Part shown: piece by piece, positions 43,104 to 52,678 of the stretch
How the letters are laid out: each line of letters begins with the position of its first letter
Numbering within the stretch: position 1 is the first letter of the stretch
From: Saccharospirillum mangrovi
GTDB lineage: Bacteria > Pseudomonadota > Gammaproteobacteria > Pseudomonadales > Natronospirillaceae
Direction: 5' to 3'
NCBI RefSeq assembly: GCF_003367315.1
Contig: NZ_CP031415.1
Location: 2,292,001-2,356,000, forward strand
Length of the DNA stretch: 64,000 nucleotides
The notes under the pieces: model-generated
What the model was told of the DNA's origin: nothing
What the model saw: only the letters and a program-made list of their open reading frames with translations
Databases searched by the model: none
Position numbers and translations under genes: made by a program

Positions 43104-44161
43104 CAAAGTCGGTTCCCGTGTTGGTCGAACACCAGTGTCTGCTCAATATCGAGCGGCCACTCCACTTCCTGGCCCAGTTCGAATTCAGTGCGTGACGATT
43201 GAATGGAACGCAGCACCAGGCCCGGCGCCACTTCCAGATCGACGTGCGTTTCGCGCCCCTGAGGCTCCACAAAACAGATGCGGCCGCGCACCGGATGCGC
43301 ACCCGCAGCGCCAAAATGTTCCGGGCGAATGCCGACGCTGATGGGGCTCGATTCAGCCAACCGAGGCTGCAAATGAGACGGCAACGGCAACTCGAAACCT
43401 GAATCGAACGTCACCCGACCCTGGCGTAATTCGCCATCGAGCATGACCACCGGCGGGCTGCCCATAAAGCTGGCGACAAACCGATTGACCGGCTGTCGAT
43501 ACAGCTGTGTCGGGCTGCCAATCTGCAATATCTCGCCCTGATTCATAATGGCAATGCGATCGGCCATCGACATGGCTTCGACCTGATCGTGCGTCACCAG
43601 AATGGCAGTAATACCGGTTTCCTGTTGGATGCGGCGAATTTCGGTGCGCATTTCCAAACGTAATTTGGCATCCAGATTCGCCAGCGGTTCGTCCAGCAAC
43701 AGCACATCCGGACGCCGCACCAACGCGCGCGCCAACGCTACACGTTGCTGCTGCCCACCCGACAATTGCGCCGGCTTGCGTAGCAGATAAGGTTCGATGT
43801 GCGTCAGCTTGGCAATGTCACGCACCTGCCGATCAATCTCGGCTTTTTTCTGATGCCGAACCTGCAACGGAAAGGCGATATTTTCGTAAGCCGTCATGTG
43901 TGGATAGAGCGCATAATTCTGAAACACCACACCGACATTGCGCTTTTGACTGGGCAATTCGCTGACGTCGTCATCGCCAAACAAAATATGTCCGCCATCG
44001 AGCCGATGAATACCGCTGATGGACAATAACGTGGTCGATTTTCCGCACCCGGAAGGCCCCAGCAAGGCGAGCATTTCGCCGTCGTTGATGTCCAGGTTCA
44101 GGCGGTCGATGACAGTGGTGCCATCAAATTTTTTGGTGAAATCCTGCAATCGGATACGCAT
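43103..44161 (-). CDS. Sugar/glycerophosphate-type ABC transporter ATP-binding protein (UgpC/MalK-like)
   Basis: A 352-residue CUT1-family ATPase. Walker A GPSGCGKST is at about 36-44, the signature LSGGQQQR and Walker B VLLLDEPLANLDA follow, and residues 235-352 are the MalK-type regulatory OB domain (GSPPVVMLDGEL, then ISVGIRPEHFG). Its stop overlaps the phosphodiesterase start by one base, and its start overlaps the upstream permease stop, so the set is translated as a unit. In UgpC the OB domain binds regulators; whether that applies is unknown. Confidence 0.92.
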   Translation of the reverse strand: MRIRLQDFTKKFDGTTVIDRLNLDINDGEMLALLGPSGCGKSTTLLSISGIHRLDGGHILFGDDDVSELPSQKRNVGVVFQNYALYPHMTAYENIAFPLQVRHQKKAEIDRQVRDIAKLTHIEPYLLRKPAQLSGGQQQRVALARALVRRPDVLLLDEPLANLDAKLRLEMRTEIRRIQQETGITAILVTHDQVEAMSMADRIAIMNQGEILQIGSPTQLYRQPVNRFVASFMGSPPVVMLDGELRQGRVTFDSGFELPLPSHLQPRLAESSPISVGIRPEHFGAAGAHPVRGRICFVEPQGRETHVDLEVAPGLVLRSIQSSRTEFELGQEVEWPLDIEQTLVFDQHGNRL

Positions 44162-44985
44162 CAGCCTTTCGTACCTCCGCTGAAAATAGCCATCAGGCGG
44201 TTCTGAAAAACAATGAACAAAACCAATACCGGCAAGGTGTAAAACAGCCCCACCGCTTTATAAATATTGAAGTTGTATTCCACCGAATCCGGCACTGAGA
44301 TGCTGTTGAGAAACACCGACAAAACCTGAAAATCTGTAGTGGGTGCCAACACACGAGGAATCACAAATTCACCCCAGGCATCAATAAACGCCAGGGCGCC
44401 CAACGCCATCAAACCCGGTTGGATTTGCGGCACGATAATGCGCCACCAAACGGTGAAACGGCCGGCACCATCCTGCAACCCGGCCATTTCCAATTCCCAG
44501 GGCACAGCGTCGTAAAAACCCTTCATCACCCAAATACCCAATGGCAGCGTGAGCGCCGCCCGCACCAGCACAATGCCAGCCAGGGTGTCGTACAGCCCGA
44601 TGAATTTGAGCACCAGGAATACGCCGATGATTAAGGTCACTGCCGGGAAGCCGTGCATCACCAGAATGCCGGCCAGAAAAAAGCGCCGGAACGGCAACTG
44701 CAAACGCGACAGCGCATAACCACCGGTTGCCGACAAGCCGATTACAATGGCGGCCATACTCACCGCGTAGATCAGGGTGTAGACCGTCGCTACCCAGATG
44801 TTGCCGACCAGTGTCGGGTCGATCAGATAACGCCAGTGTTCGAGTGTGAATTCGTTGGGCACCAGTGAATCGGGTGGCGTATTGGTAAAGCTGTCCACCA
44901 CCAGCGACAGGTACATCACGCCCAACGGCAGACTGATCAGCGTGAGGATGATCAACACTGGCAGCTTGGAAAAATTGGCGGTCAT
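44161..44985 (-). CDS. ABC transporter permease (UgpE/MalG-like)
   Basis: A 274-residue CUT1 permease with six predicted helices. The EAA loop is DAVPWELEMAGLQDGAGRFT (about 178-197) and the preceding LPLGIWVMKGFY is typical of MalG/UgpE. It is partner to the larger permease encoded upstream, ten bases away. Its stop codon overlaps the start of the ATPase gene by one base. Confidence 0.92.
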   Translation of the reverse strand: MTANFSKLPVLIILTLISLPLGVMYLSLVVDSFTNTPPDSLVPNEFTLEHWRYLIDPTLVGNIWVATVYTLIYAVSMAAIVIGLSATGGYALSRLQLPFRRFFLAGILVMHGFPAVTLIIGVFLVLKFIGLYDTLAGIVLVRAALTLPLGIWVMKGFYDAVPWELEMAGLQDGAGRFTVWWRIIVPQIQPGLMALGALAFIDAWGEFVIPRVLAPTTDFQVLSVFLNSISVPDSVEYNFNIYKAVGLFYTLPVLVLFIVFQNRLMAIFSGGTKG

Positions 44986-44995
44986 GGCGCGGCTC

Positions 44996-46387
44996 CTAGA
45001 GTTCGATCCTGGGTTTTTCGACCAGATCGTTGAATCGAAACAGTCGCAGGAAAAAGATCGACACCACCAATCCCCCGGCCACTAACACCAAGGCCATGGC
45101 CGCGCCCATGCCGTACTGCAAATTGCCACTGTAATTGAGCAAGGCAGTACGGAAGGCTTCCAGTGACCAAACGGTGGTGGTGCGTCCCGGTCCGCCATTG
45201 GTGGTCAACCAGATCTGCTCGTAAGACCCGACCAGCGACAGCGCCTGGTAACAGGTGACGAACATGATCGGCCAGCGCAGTTGCGGCAGGATGATGCAAC
45301 GCACTTGTTGCAGCCGGCTGGCACCATCGACTTCACTGGCCCAAAGCTGCTGACGGGGAATGGCACGCAAAGCGCCGGAAAACAAAATCATGCCGAGCGA
45401 TGCGCCGACAAAACCATTCACCAGAATCACAATGGTCCAGGCGGTCGGCACCGAGCCTTTCATGTAATTGAACGACGGTAATCCCAGATACCCGGCCAGA
45501 TTGGCGATAAAGCCATTGTCCCAGGTGAACCACTTCCACATCACCGCGTACAACACCACCGGTGTTATGCGTGGCAATAACCAAAGCGCACTGAAGACCG
45601 AGCCGGTAGTCGGCGGTAAATAAAACAACGCCAGCGCCATAAAAAGCGCCACCAACACATTGAAGGCAAGCGTGGTGGAGACGTAAAACACCGTATTGAG
45701 GAACACCCGTAACGATTCTTTATCGGCGCTCAATTTGGCGAAATTTTCTGTGGTCCAGACCCAGCCGGTGTAGCTGTTTTTCAACACCGTATCCAGCTCA
45801 GCCGGTGTGACATCCGGCGCTACCGAATAAACCGCCGCTGTGGCATCGGCACGATTGCCAAAGCGTTGATTGAGGATGGATTCGGTAAAGGGCTCGATGG
45901 CTAATTTCAGATCGCGAATGCGTCGCGGCCGACTCTGAAATTGCTTTAATTCACGCTCGAAATCGCGCTCGCTGGCGAACTGCCGACCGGATAAATTCGC
46001 TGCGATATCGGCGAGAAAATTCTCCGCCACTCCGGCCTCGCGCGCCGCCGCCAGCGTAGCGTCATCGACGTGAATAACCTGCTGTTCAAGCGCCTGCACC
46101 AGAGCGGGCGCAAATCCTTGTTGCTGTAATTCACGCACCACCGTTGGCGTAATCAGATAAGCACCGCCGGTTATGCCGGTGGCACTGGTCATATTGGTAA
46201 AGGCGGTGACGGCCGTCAGGATGATGGGCGCAAAGAAAAAGACGCTGACGAAGATCAAGGTGGGCGCCAGCATCGCCAGGCCAAAAAGCTGACCGCGACG
46301 ATAACGACGTTTTCGAGGCTCGCTTCGAGCCGGACGCGCGGTGACGTCCGGCTCAAGGCTGCCCGATACAGAGGCAGTGTTTGTCAC
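44996..46387 (-). CDS. ABC transporter permease (UgpA/MalF-like) with large periplasmic insertion
   Basis: A 463-residue CUT1 permease; UgpA-type partners are usually near 295. TM1 is about 35-62, but before TM2 (about 228-255) there is an additional region of roughly 150 residues (about 70-225), mostly helical and charged (QALEQQVIHVDDATLAAARE and RDFERELKQFQSRPRRIRD), that would lie on the periplasmic side. It plays the topological role of the P2 loop of MalF but has no sequence I recognise. The C-terminal half is ordinary, with an EAA-like loop (QLWASEVDGASRLQQVRCI). GTG start with AGGAG. Downstream of the binding-protein gene by ten bases. Confidence 0.9.
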   Translation of the reverse strand: MTNTASVSGSLEPDVTARPARSEPRKRRYRRGQLFGLAMLAPTLIFVSVFFFAPIILTAVTAFTNMTSATGITGGAYLITPTVVRELQQQGFAPALVQALEQQVIHVDDATLAAAREAGVAENFLADIAANLSGRQFASERDFERELKQFQSRPRRIRDLKLAIEPFTESILNQRFGNRADATAAVYSVAPDVTPAELDTVLKNSYTGWVWTTENFAKLSADKESLRVFLNTVFYVSTTLAFNVLVALFMALALFYLPPTTGSVFSALWLLPRITPVVLYAVMWKWFTWDNGFIANLAGYLGLPSFNYMKGSVPTAWTIVILVNGFVGASLGMILFSGALRAIPRQQLWASEVDGASRLQQVRCIILPQLRWPIMFVTCYQALSLVGSYEQIWLTTNGGPGRTTTVWSLEAFRTALLNYSGNLQYGMGAAMALVLVAGGLVVSIFFLRLFRFNDLVEKPRIEL

Positions 46388-46397
46388 GCTCAGACTC

Positions 46398-47750
46398 CTA
46401 GCGGACGATAACGCCGCTGCCCAGAGCCGAGGTCACCTCGTTTCTGGCGGCACTGACGGCTTGTTCGACACTGGAAGCGCCGGTCCAGGCCGCTTCCAGG
46501 CCCTGGAACATCGCATCCCAATAGATGCCGAAGTCGGCGTTATTGGGAATGGCGTTGGCGTACGGCAGGAGTTTTTCAGTGGCTTCGCTGGTCCAGTAAT
46601 CGTTGGCGTACAGCGGCACCGTTACCTGATCGGCACCGATGGCCAGGTGGCCGGATTCCACAGCGTGCAACGAGTTGATGCGCGGTTCAGAGGCAATGGC
46701 AATCAGCTCGGCGGCAATGGCCGCGTCGTCATCGGAACCAGACGACGACAGCAGATACACCAGCGGGTGGGTGATAGCGTTGGCGTGTCCGGCTTTATTG
46801 CCCGCCGGAATCAGCGAATAGCTGACGTTGTCGAAGAAGTCGGTCAGGCCGAACGAGGCGGTCCACTGTGAGTAATGCCAGGTACCGCCATGCCAGGCGC
46901 CGTAATTTCCGGCGGCGACATTGCGATGCCAGTCATCCCATTCCAGGCCTAAATAGGTGCGCGGCACCACGCCCATGTCCACCGCATCGACAAAGAACTG
47001 ATACATGTCGGTCATGGCCTGTTCGTCGAACACCAGCTTGCCGGAATCGGCGTCTACCATTTCGCCGCCGAAGCTCTGATAAAACTGCCAGTAATCCGGG
47101 CCGTTGGTCGGTCGTGGCGCAAAGCCCATGCCGGCTTCGACAACGCCTTCATCCTGCATTTTCTTAACATCATCGAGCATGTCATAGAGATCGTAATCGC
47201 CGCTGCGCACCCGCTCGCTCAGGTTATTGATCTGCGCATCGCTGTAGCCGATGGCCTTGAGTTTGGGCTTGGAAAAAAAGAACACCCGCGATTCGGCGTC
47301 CTGAGGAATGCCCCAGATCTGGCCGTTGTATGAGGCGACATCAATCAGGTTGTCGTACAACTGATTCAGCGGCCAGGCATCAAAATCGACGTAATCTTCA
47401 ATCGGACGAATGGCACCCGCTTGTGACCAGGGGCCAATGTCTTCATGGCCGCTGACGATGATGTTGGGCAGCGTGTCGGATTCAGCGGCCAGCGTGACCG
47501 CCTGTTTGAAATCGTCCCAACCGCTCCACACCTGGCTTTCCACGGTGATGTTCAGGTCTTCACCGAGCACACTGGCTTCGCGCTCCAGCAACTCTGCCGC
47601 CATGACAATGGCATCTACCCGATAATGAGAAGTCTGGTTGGTACCGCCGGCCCAGACGGTGATGGTGTAGTCTTCGGCCATTGCGTTGACGGCGGCTGCG
47701 CCCAGCAGCACAGCCCCGAACGCGACGACTGGCTTATGCAGTATTGCCAT
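46398..47750 (-). CDS. ABC transporter substrate-binding protein (family 1, sugar/glycerophosphate type)
   Basis: A 450-residue periplasmic receptor with signal peptide MAILHKPVVAFGAVLLGAAA (cleavage near NAMAED). It has the family 1 layout: YTITVWAGG at the mature start, LPNIIVSGHEDIGPW in the first lobe, and IWGIPQDAESRVFFFSKPKL at the hinge. Aromatic residues abound in the second lobe (WHGGTWHYSQW), usual for sugar or polyol stacking. The linked phosphodiesterase suggests a glycerophosphodiester or related polyol phosphate. First gene of the operon, directly below the LacI-type palindrome. Confidence 0.9.
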   Translation of the reverse strand: MAILHKPVVAFGAVLLGAAAVNAMAEDYTITVWAGGTNQTSHYRVDAIVMAAELLEREASVLGEDLNITVESQVWSGWDDFKQAVTLAAESDTLPNIIVSGHEDIGPWSQAGAIRPIEDYVDFDAWPLNQLYDNLIDVASYNGQIWGIPQDAESRVFFFSKPKLKAIGYSDAQINNLSERVRSGDYDLYDMLDDVKKMQDEGVVEAGMGFAPRPTNGPDYWQFYQSFGGEMVDADSGKLVFDEQAMTDMYQFFVDAVDMGVVPRTYLGLEWDDWHRNVAAGNYGAWHGGTWHYSQWTASFGLTDFFDNVSYSLIPAGNKAGHANAITHPLVYLLSSSGSDDDAAIAAELIAIASEPRINSLHAVESGHLAIGADQVTVPLYANDYWTSEATEKLLPYANAIPNNADFGIYWDAMFQGLEAAWTGASSVEQAVSAARNEVTSALGSGVIVR

Positions 47751-47781
47751 GATTACCCCCTACAGAGACGTCGATTGGTTG

Positions 47782-47803
47782 GTTTTGCACCCGCGTGCAA
47801 AAC
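47782..47803. promoter_or_regulatory. LacI-type operator palindrome
   Basis: GTTTTGCAC (47782-47790) and GTGCAAAAC (47795-47803) flank CCGC, giving a perfect 9-bp-arm palindrome with the CpG centre that LacI-family proteins insert their hinge helices into. It is 32 bases before the binding-protein start. The LacI gene at the end of the same operon is the obvious binder. Confidence 0.7.
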
Positions 47804-47957
47804 GCACCTTAGGGGGCGCTTGTGACACCTGAGTGACGTCAAGATAACGAGGTGGTTACGGCTGAGTGGTTTGGCTTGAATGGTTAGAAGCGAACTTGGC
47901 CGGGGGCAGCTACTGCGGGTTGTTGGGACAGAAAGAGAGTTTTTATGCGACAAAAAC

Positions 47958-47988
47958 AAAAAACCCGATTCTTTCGAATCGGGTTTTT
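47958..47988. terminator. Terminator after the initiator tRNA gene
   Basis: A 12-bp stem AAAACCCGATTC / GAATCGGGTTTT with a four-base loop lies five bases beyond the tRNA 3' end. On the minus strand it ends in a T run, so it terminates tRNA transcription; symmetry suggests it also works from the other side. Confidence 0.85.
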
Positions 47989-47992
47989 AAAT

Positions 47993-48069
<77 letters not shown>

Positions 48070-48109
48070 ATAAACCTGTCTGTTGAAGCGCCTAACGATC
48101 ACGCGTTGG

Positions 48110-48134
48110 GTCGGCCTCATAAGCCGAAGGTCGT
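48110..48134 (+). pseudogene. Inverted fragment resembling the tRNA-fMet anticodon arm
   Basis: On the plus strand, opposite to the tRNA gene, 25 bases reproduce the tRNA-fMet anticodon arm and variable loop with 23 matches. The two differences are compensatory: stem TCGGC/GCCGA replaces TCGGG/CCCGA, so the 5-bp stem and the 7-base CTCATAA loop stay perfect. No D-arm or T-arm flanks it, so it is not a tRNA by itself. Confidence 0.65.
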
Positions 48135-48163
48135 TAATACTCCCTTCGACTTTTGCGGTGTGG

Positions 48164-48198
<35 letters not shown>

Positions 48199-48303
48199 TC
48201 AAACTGTTTTGAAGGCTCTGGATTCGGTGGCTGAGCACCGCCCTTCAACGGCTGCGCATACTAATAATGGGCCTGGAGACTGTCAACTAACTTTTTGATT
48301 TTT

Positions 48304-50994
48304 TTAATTTTTTCGGCCAAGCCAGGCTTGGCGGGCCGCCACCATTCGCGCTTGCAGGGCGTCGTAGTTGTCGCGCTTAACCGGGCCGCATTGAAGCCAT
48401 TGAATCACGGCGGCATCGAAGCGTTCCTGATCGACCGTCTGGCCCAGGCCGTCGGCCAATCGCTGCACCTGCATTTCCATTCGCAGCGCTTTGTCTTGGG
48501 CCGGGCTGTCGATTTGCGCCAGCACTTCAAGTTCTACTGTGCAACGTCGTAACTGTTCCAGCGCTTCGGCTGTGGCGGGTTGCTGCCAATCTGTCCGCCG
48601 ATCCACCAGTGCCGCAGCCGTTCCAGGTACTGTCAGTGCATTGAATTCGGCCGCCAGCGCCGAGTCGTCAACGTCGTCAAACCGTGCCCGCTGTACCCAA
48701 TCGATCAGCGCTTGCCAATGCCGATCCTGGCGTTGTTGGCGTTGCCCACGGCAGGCGGCATCGAACGAACGGACCGCCTGGTTGAAGCGATCCTGCAAGG
48801 CTTTTTGCTGCGCTTTGGGTAAGGCACCCAGGGCGCGAAAGTCGGCTTTCAGGGCTTCAAACTGGGCTTTCTCGTCCAGCGGTTGCGTTGCTTTTGTCAG
48901 GGCTTCCAGCTGTTGCAACAGCCCTTCGGCCTGGCGTCGGTGGTCGTCCAGCTCGGCTTTGAACGCTTCAACTTGCTGGCCGCGCCGTTCGAATAATTCG
49001 TCGCACACGGCGCGAAATGCTTTCCACAGCGCCTGTTCATCGCGCCGCGCCAGCGTGCCGACGCGTTGCCATTCTTTTTGCAATTGCTTGGCGGCGTCGG
49101 TGGCTTTGCGGGTGTCGGTTTCATCCAGCAACAGTCGCGCGCGTTCGATGATGGCTTCTTTGGCGCGGCGGAAATCGACTTGTTCGTCCTGTAATTTCGC
49201 CCGCAACCGTTTGATCACGGCGTCGAAATCTTTTTGCACGGTTTTGTTGGCAGCGCGATCGACCGGCGAAAACCGACGCCAATCCTGACGCGCCATGTTC
49301 AGCACCCGATCGACTTCTTTGATGTCGACACCGCTCGCTTGCGTCAGTTGTTCGTACTGGTTCAGTTGCGCCACCAGTTCCTGACGCTGATGCAAATTCA
49401 CGCTGCGCAACTTGCTCTGCTCGTTGAAATATTCGCGGCACGGCTGATACGCCTGCTGCGCCAGCGCATGAAAATCTTCCCACAACTCTTGATGCTGGTT
49501 TTGCAAACCGCGGCTGAGCTGACGCCATTCGTCCTGCATCTGGCGAATGGTTTTGGCGCGGTCTTGCGGATCGAGCGATTGATCAACCAGAGCGCGCATG
49601 CGTTCGATCAAGGCTTCTTTTTTCGGTTGCACAGCGAAGCTTTGCCAATCGCGCAATTGCTCCACCGCCGCGCGTGTTTCCTCCAACTACCGGAACAACC
49701 CCGGATGCGCCGCCGCTTTCAGCGCCGCCAATTCGTCTTCGATGCCATGCAACAAACCGGATGCGCGCCGCAGGTGCCCTTCGCTGACCGCCGCCTGACA
49801 ACGACGCATCAACGCCCGCGCCTGACGAATCGATTGAATTTCCAGCTTGTGATGTTCAGCCAGTTGATCGTGATGCCGCGCCAGTGCCTGTTCGACGCGG
49901 CCTTTCAATTGCGGCGCCGGGTAGTCGGCCGGCCAGTCGAGTTCGTGCAGCCATTCGTCCAGCGCCTGGGCTTCGGCGTGCATTTTTTCCGGTGATTCTT
50001 CGAGCCGCTGCAATAAGGCTTCGAGCGGGCCGAACCGCTGAACGATGGCGAGTTGATGCGTCAACGCCGTTTCAAACGCCGTACATAAGCGATGAAAAGC
50101 GCGTTCTTCGTCTTTGCCCGGCCGCGATGCCGCTTCGCTTTCACGCCAGCGATGCTGCTGTTCGGTGAGGTCGTGCTGGGCTTCGCGCAACAGTGCGTCG
50201 TCGAATTCCGGCGCATCGGTGCGTTCGCGCAGCTCTTCCAACACGCGCTCGAATATCGCCAAGCGATCCGGGTCGAACGGTTGCGGTTCGGCGTCGGCTT
50301 CCAGTTCGACGGGTGTTTCTTGTTCCGGTTCGGGTTCGCTCACATCCGAGCGTTCGTCCAAGCGCGATTGAGCGGTTTGGCGTGCGGTTTCAAACCGCGC
50401 TGTCAGTGCTTCGTCGGCGTCGCGTTGGCAGTCTTGCCATTGGTCGGTCAGCGCTTTCAGTTTGCCGGCGTAGAGCGGATCGAAGCTCGCCTCGGCGTGG
50501 CGTTCCAGCCGCTCGACAACGGTTTGCGCCTGTTCCAGGTCGGCCTGTTGTTCGCGTGCCAGCGTTCGCTGCGCGTCGAGTTTGTCGCGGGCGATGCGGT
50601 AAACGGTTTTGTCGTGGCCTTTGGCGGCACGCGCCAGTTGCTCCAACTGTTCCGGTTCCGTTAACTGCTCGGCCGCCAGATTACGCACCTGGGCGGAAAA
50701 TCCGCGCAGCGCCAATTGCAGGCACTCATCGGCGCTCAGTCGATTGAGATCGTCCGGGTTTTGCAATTGCAAAGTGAACTGGTCGAGCGGGTCGAGCCCG
50801 AGCTGGTCGAGTTCCGCCGACGGCAGCCGGCCGTCTTCGAGCCGGTTAGCCAGTTCCGCCAGTGCCGCTTGTCGCTGGCGGCGATCCGCACTGTGGCTGC
50901 GTTCGGCCAAGTCCGTCGGGCTGAAGGATTGGGTGGCTTGAGTCTTATCGTCGGTGTTGTTTTTGTTGGTGAACAGCTTGGAGAGCGCAGCCAT
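48304..50994 (-). pseudogene. DUF349 domain protein interrupted by an in-frame amber codon
   Basis: A single frame of about 896 codons is broken by one TAG at 49687-49689. The 5' part (435 residues from 50994) and the 3' part (from 49686) are in the same frame and directly contiguous, and the conserved DUF349 block LRDWQSFAVQPKKEALIERM begins nine codons after the stop. The 3' part has only a TTG start with no ribosome site, so it is not a normal separate gene. Both parts are glutamine/arginine-rich, helical, and contain several DUF349 repeats (for example LPKAQQKALQDRFNQAVRSF). Intact homologues are long cytoplasmic coiled-coil proteins of unclear role. Other TAG stops nearby are ordinary, so recoding is unlikely; nonsense mutation, read-through or assembly error remain. 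Confidence 0.8.
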
Positions 50995-51148
50995 GATGCC
51001 TTACCTCGTCTGACCGGGAGGGCACCGACGGGTGCCCCGATTCGGCGAACAGTGCTAGGGTAGAGCCCCTTAGGTACGGCCGAAGACAGCTCGCTTTCGG
51101 CGCAGTGTGAGCCAGTGTAAACCTTATTCAGCAAGCCCGGAAACCACC

Positions 51149-52672
51149 ATGAACCAACCCGCCAGCTTCCTCTGGTACGACTATGAAACCTGGGGCATTC
51201 AGCCGCGTCGCGACGGCATCGCTCAGTTTGCCGCCGTGCGTACCGACGCCGATCTGAACGTCATCGGCGAGCCGGTCGATTGGAAATGCCAGCCGCTGCC
51301 CGACACCGTTGTCTCGCCCGACGCCGCCTTGATCACCGGCCTGAACCCGGCCGATTGCGCCGCCACCGGCCTCAGCGAATGGGAATTCGCCGACCGCATC
51401 CAGAAACTCATGGCCGAACCGGGCAGTTGCGTGTGCGGTTACAACTCCATTCGTTTTGACGACGAATTCAGCCGCCATCTGTTCTATCGCAACCTGCTCG
51501 ACCCCTACAGCCGCGAATGGCGCAACGGCAACAGCCGCTGGGATTTGCTCGATGTGGTTCGCCTCACCTACGCGCTGCGGCCCGACGGCATCAACTGGCC
51601 GACACACGACGATGGCACGCCCTCGTTCAAACTCGAACATCTGACCGCCGCCAATGGCATCGAACACGGCAACGCACACGATGCCGTCAGCGATGTGCTG
51701 GCGACGATAGAGCTGGCAAAACTGATCCGCCGCCATCAACCCAAGCTGTTCGCTTTCGCGCTGGAACTGCGCGACAAAAACGCCGTGCGCCGCCAATTGA
51801 AGTTCGACAGCCGCGAACCGCATCTGCACGTGTCTGGCAAAATCCCGGCGGCGCGGGGCTGCCTGGCGGTGGAATTGCCGTTGATCGAACACCCGGACCG
51901 GCGCAACGAAATCATCGTATTGGATTTAACCGACGACCCATCCTGGCTGCTCGACCACAACGCCGACCAGGTGCGCGACTGGCTGTACACCCCAACCGAC
52001 GCCCTGCCCGACGGCATTCCGCGCGTGCCGTTGCGCACGCTGCATTTGAACCGCAGCCCGATGGTCGCGCCGTTCGCCATGCTCGACGACAGCGTGGCCG
52101 AACGCCTGAACGTGGATCGCGATGCCCTGGCGCGCCATCGCGCCATCGTTGATCGCTGGCACGACCTGGTAACGCTGGCGCGCGATGTCTATCGCAGCGA
52201 CGAACGCGCGCCCTTTATCGACCCGGAACACGCCCTCTACGCCGGTTTTATCGACGATCACGACCGCGGCATTCTGAACCGCATCCGCGCCAGCACCGAC
52301 CGCCCCGAAGCCTGGCCGGGCCTGGCCGAAGAACTGCACGACGACCGCCAGCAAACGCTGGTGTTCAACGCCCGCGCCCGTCATTTTGCCGACAGCCTGA
52401 GTGCCACAGACGCCGCCGTCTGGCGCGACCAGGTGCGTTTAAACCTGACCGACCCGGACTGGGGTTCCAGCCAGACCTGGCAGGAAGCCTTCGACAGAAC
52501 GCAGGAATTGTTGAACGACGAACCGGAATCGGCGGTGTTATTGAACGTGAAAGATTGGCTGGAACAGCAGAAACGAAACTGGCTGGACGACGCTAAGCCG
52601 ACTTCAAAAAAGAACACCGACCAAGCTGAAAACGCAAACCCGGACCAGACTCAGTTGGGTTTGTTCGACTGA
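51149..52672 (+). CDS. sbcB: Exodeoxyribonuclease I
   Basis: SbcB degrades single-stranded DNA 3' to 5' and acts in recombination and mismatch repair. The 507-residue product has the DEDDh exonuclease residues: D and E in LWYDYETWG (about 9-17), the second Asp in NSRWDLLDVVRL, and the His-Asp pair in HGNAHDAVSDVLATIELAK; the SH3-like and ExoI C-terminal domains follow (FKLEHLTAANG, then RNRAST-type helices). ATG at 51149; an ORF extension to 51107 lacks a ribosome site. It is divergent from the broken DUF349 gene. Confidence 0.95.
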   Translation: MNQPASFLWYDYETWGIQPRRDGIAQFAAVRTDADLNVIGEPVDWKCQPLPDTVVSPDAALITGLNPADCAATGLSEWEFADRIQKLMAEPGSCVCGYNSIRFDDEFSRHLFYRNLLDPYSREWRNGNSRWDLLDVVRLTYALRPDGINWPTHDDGTPSFKLEHLTAANGIEHGNAHDAVSDVLATIELAKLIRRHQPKLFAFALELRDKNAVRRQLKFDSREPHLHVSGKIPAARGCLAVELPLIEHPDRRNEIIVLDLTDDPSWLLDHNADQVRDWLYTPTDALPDGIPRVPLRTLHLNRSPMVAPFAMLDDSVAERLNVDRDALARHRAIVDRWHDLVTLARDVYRSDERAPFIDPEHALYAGFIDDHDRGILNRIRASTDRPEAWPGLAEELHDDRQQTLVFNARARHFADSLSATDAAVWRDQVRLNLTDPDWGSSQTWQEAFDRTQELLNDEPESAVLLNVKDWLEQQKRNWLDDAKPTSKKNTDQAENANPDQTQLGLFD

Positions 52673-52678
52673 GGCAAT

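Noticed and set aside
49687-49689. Genome-wide amber recoding as explanation of the split DUF349 gene
   Set aside because: At least two confidently annotated genes in the window end at TAG at the expected family length, so TAG acts as a true stop.
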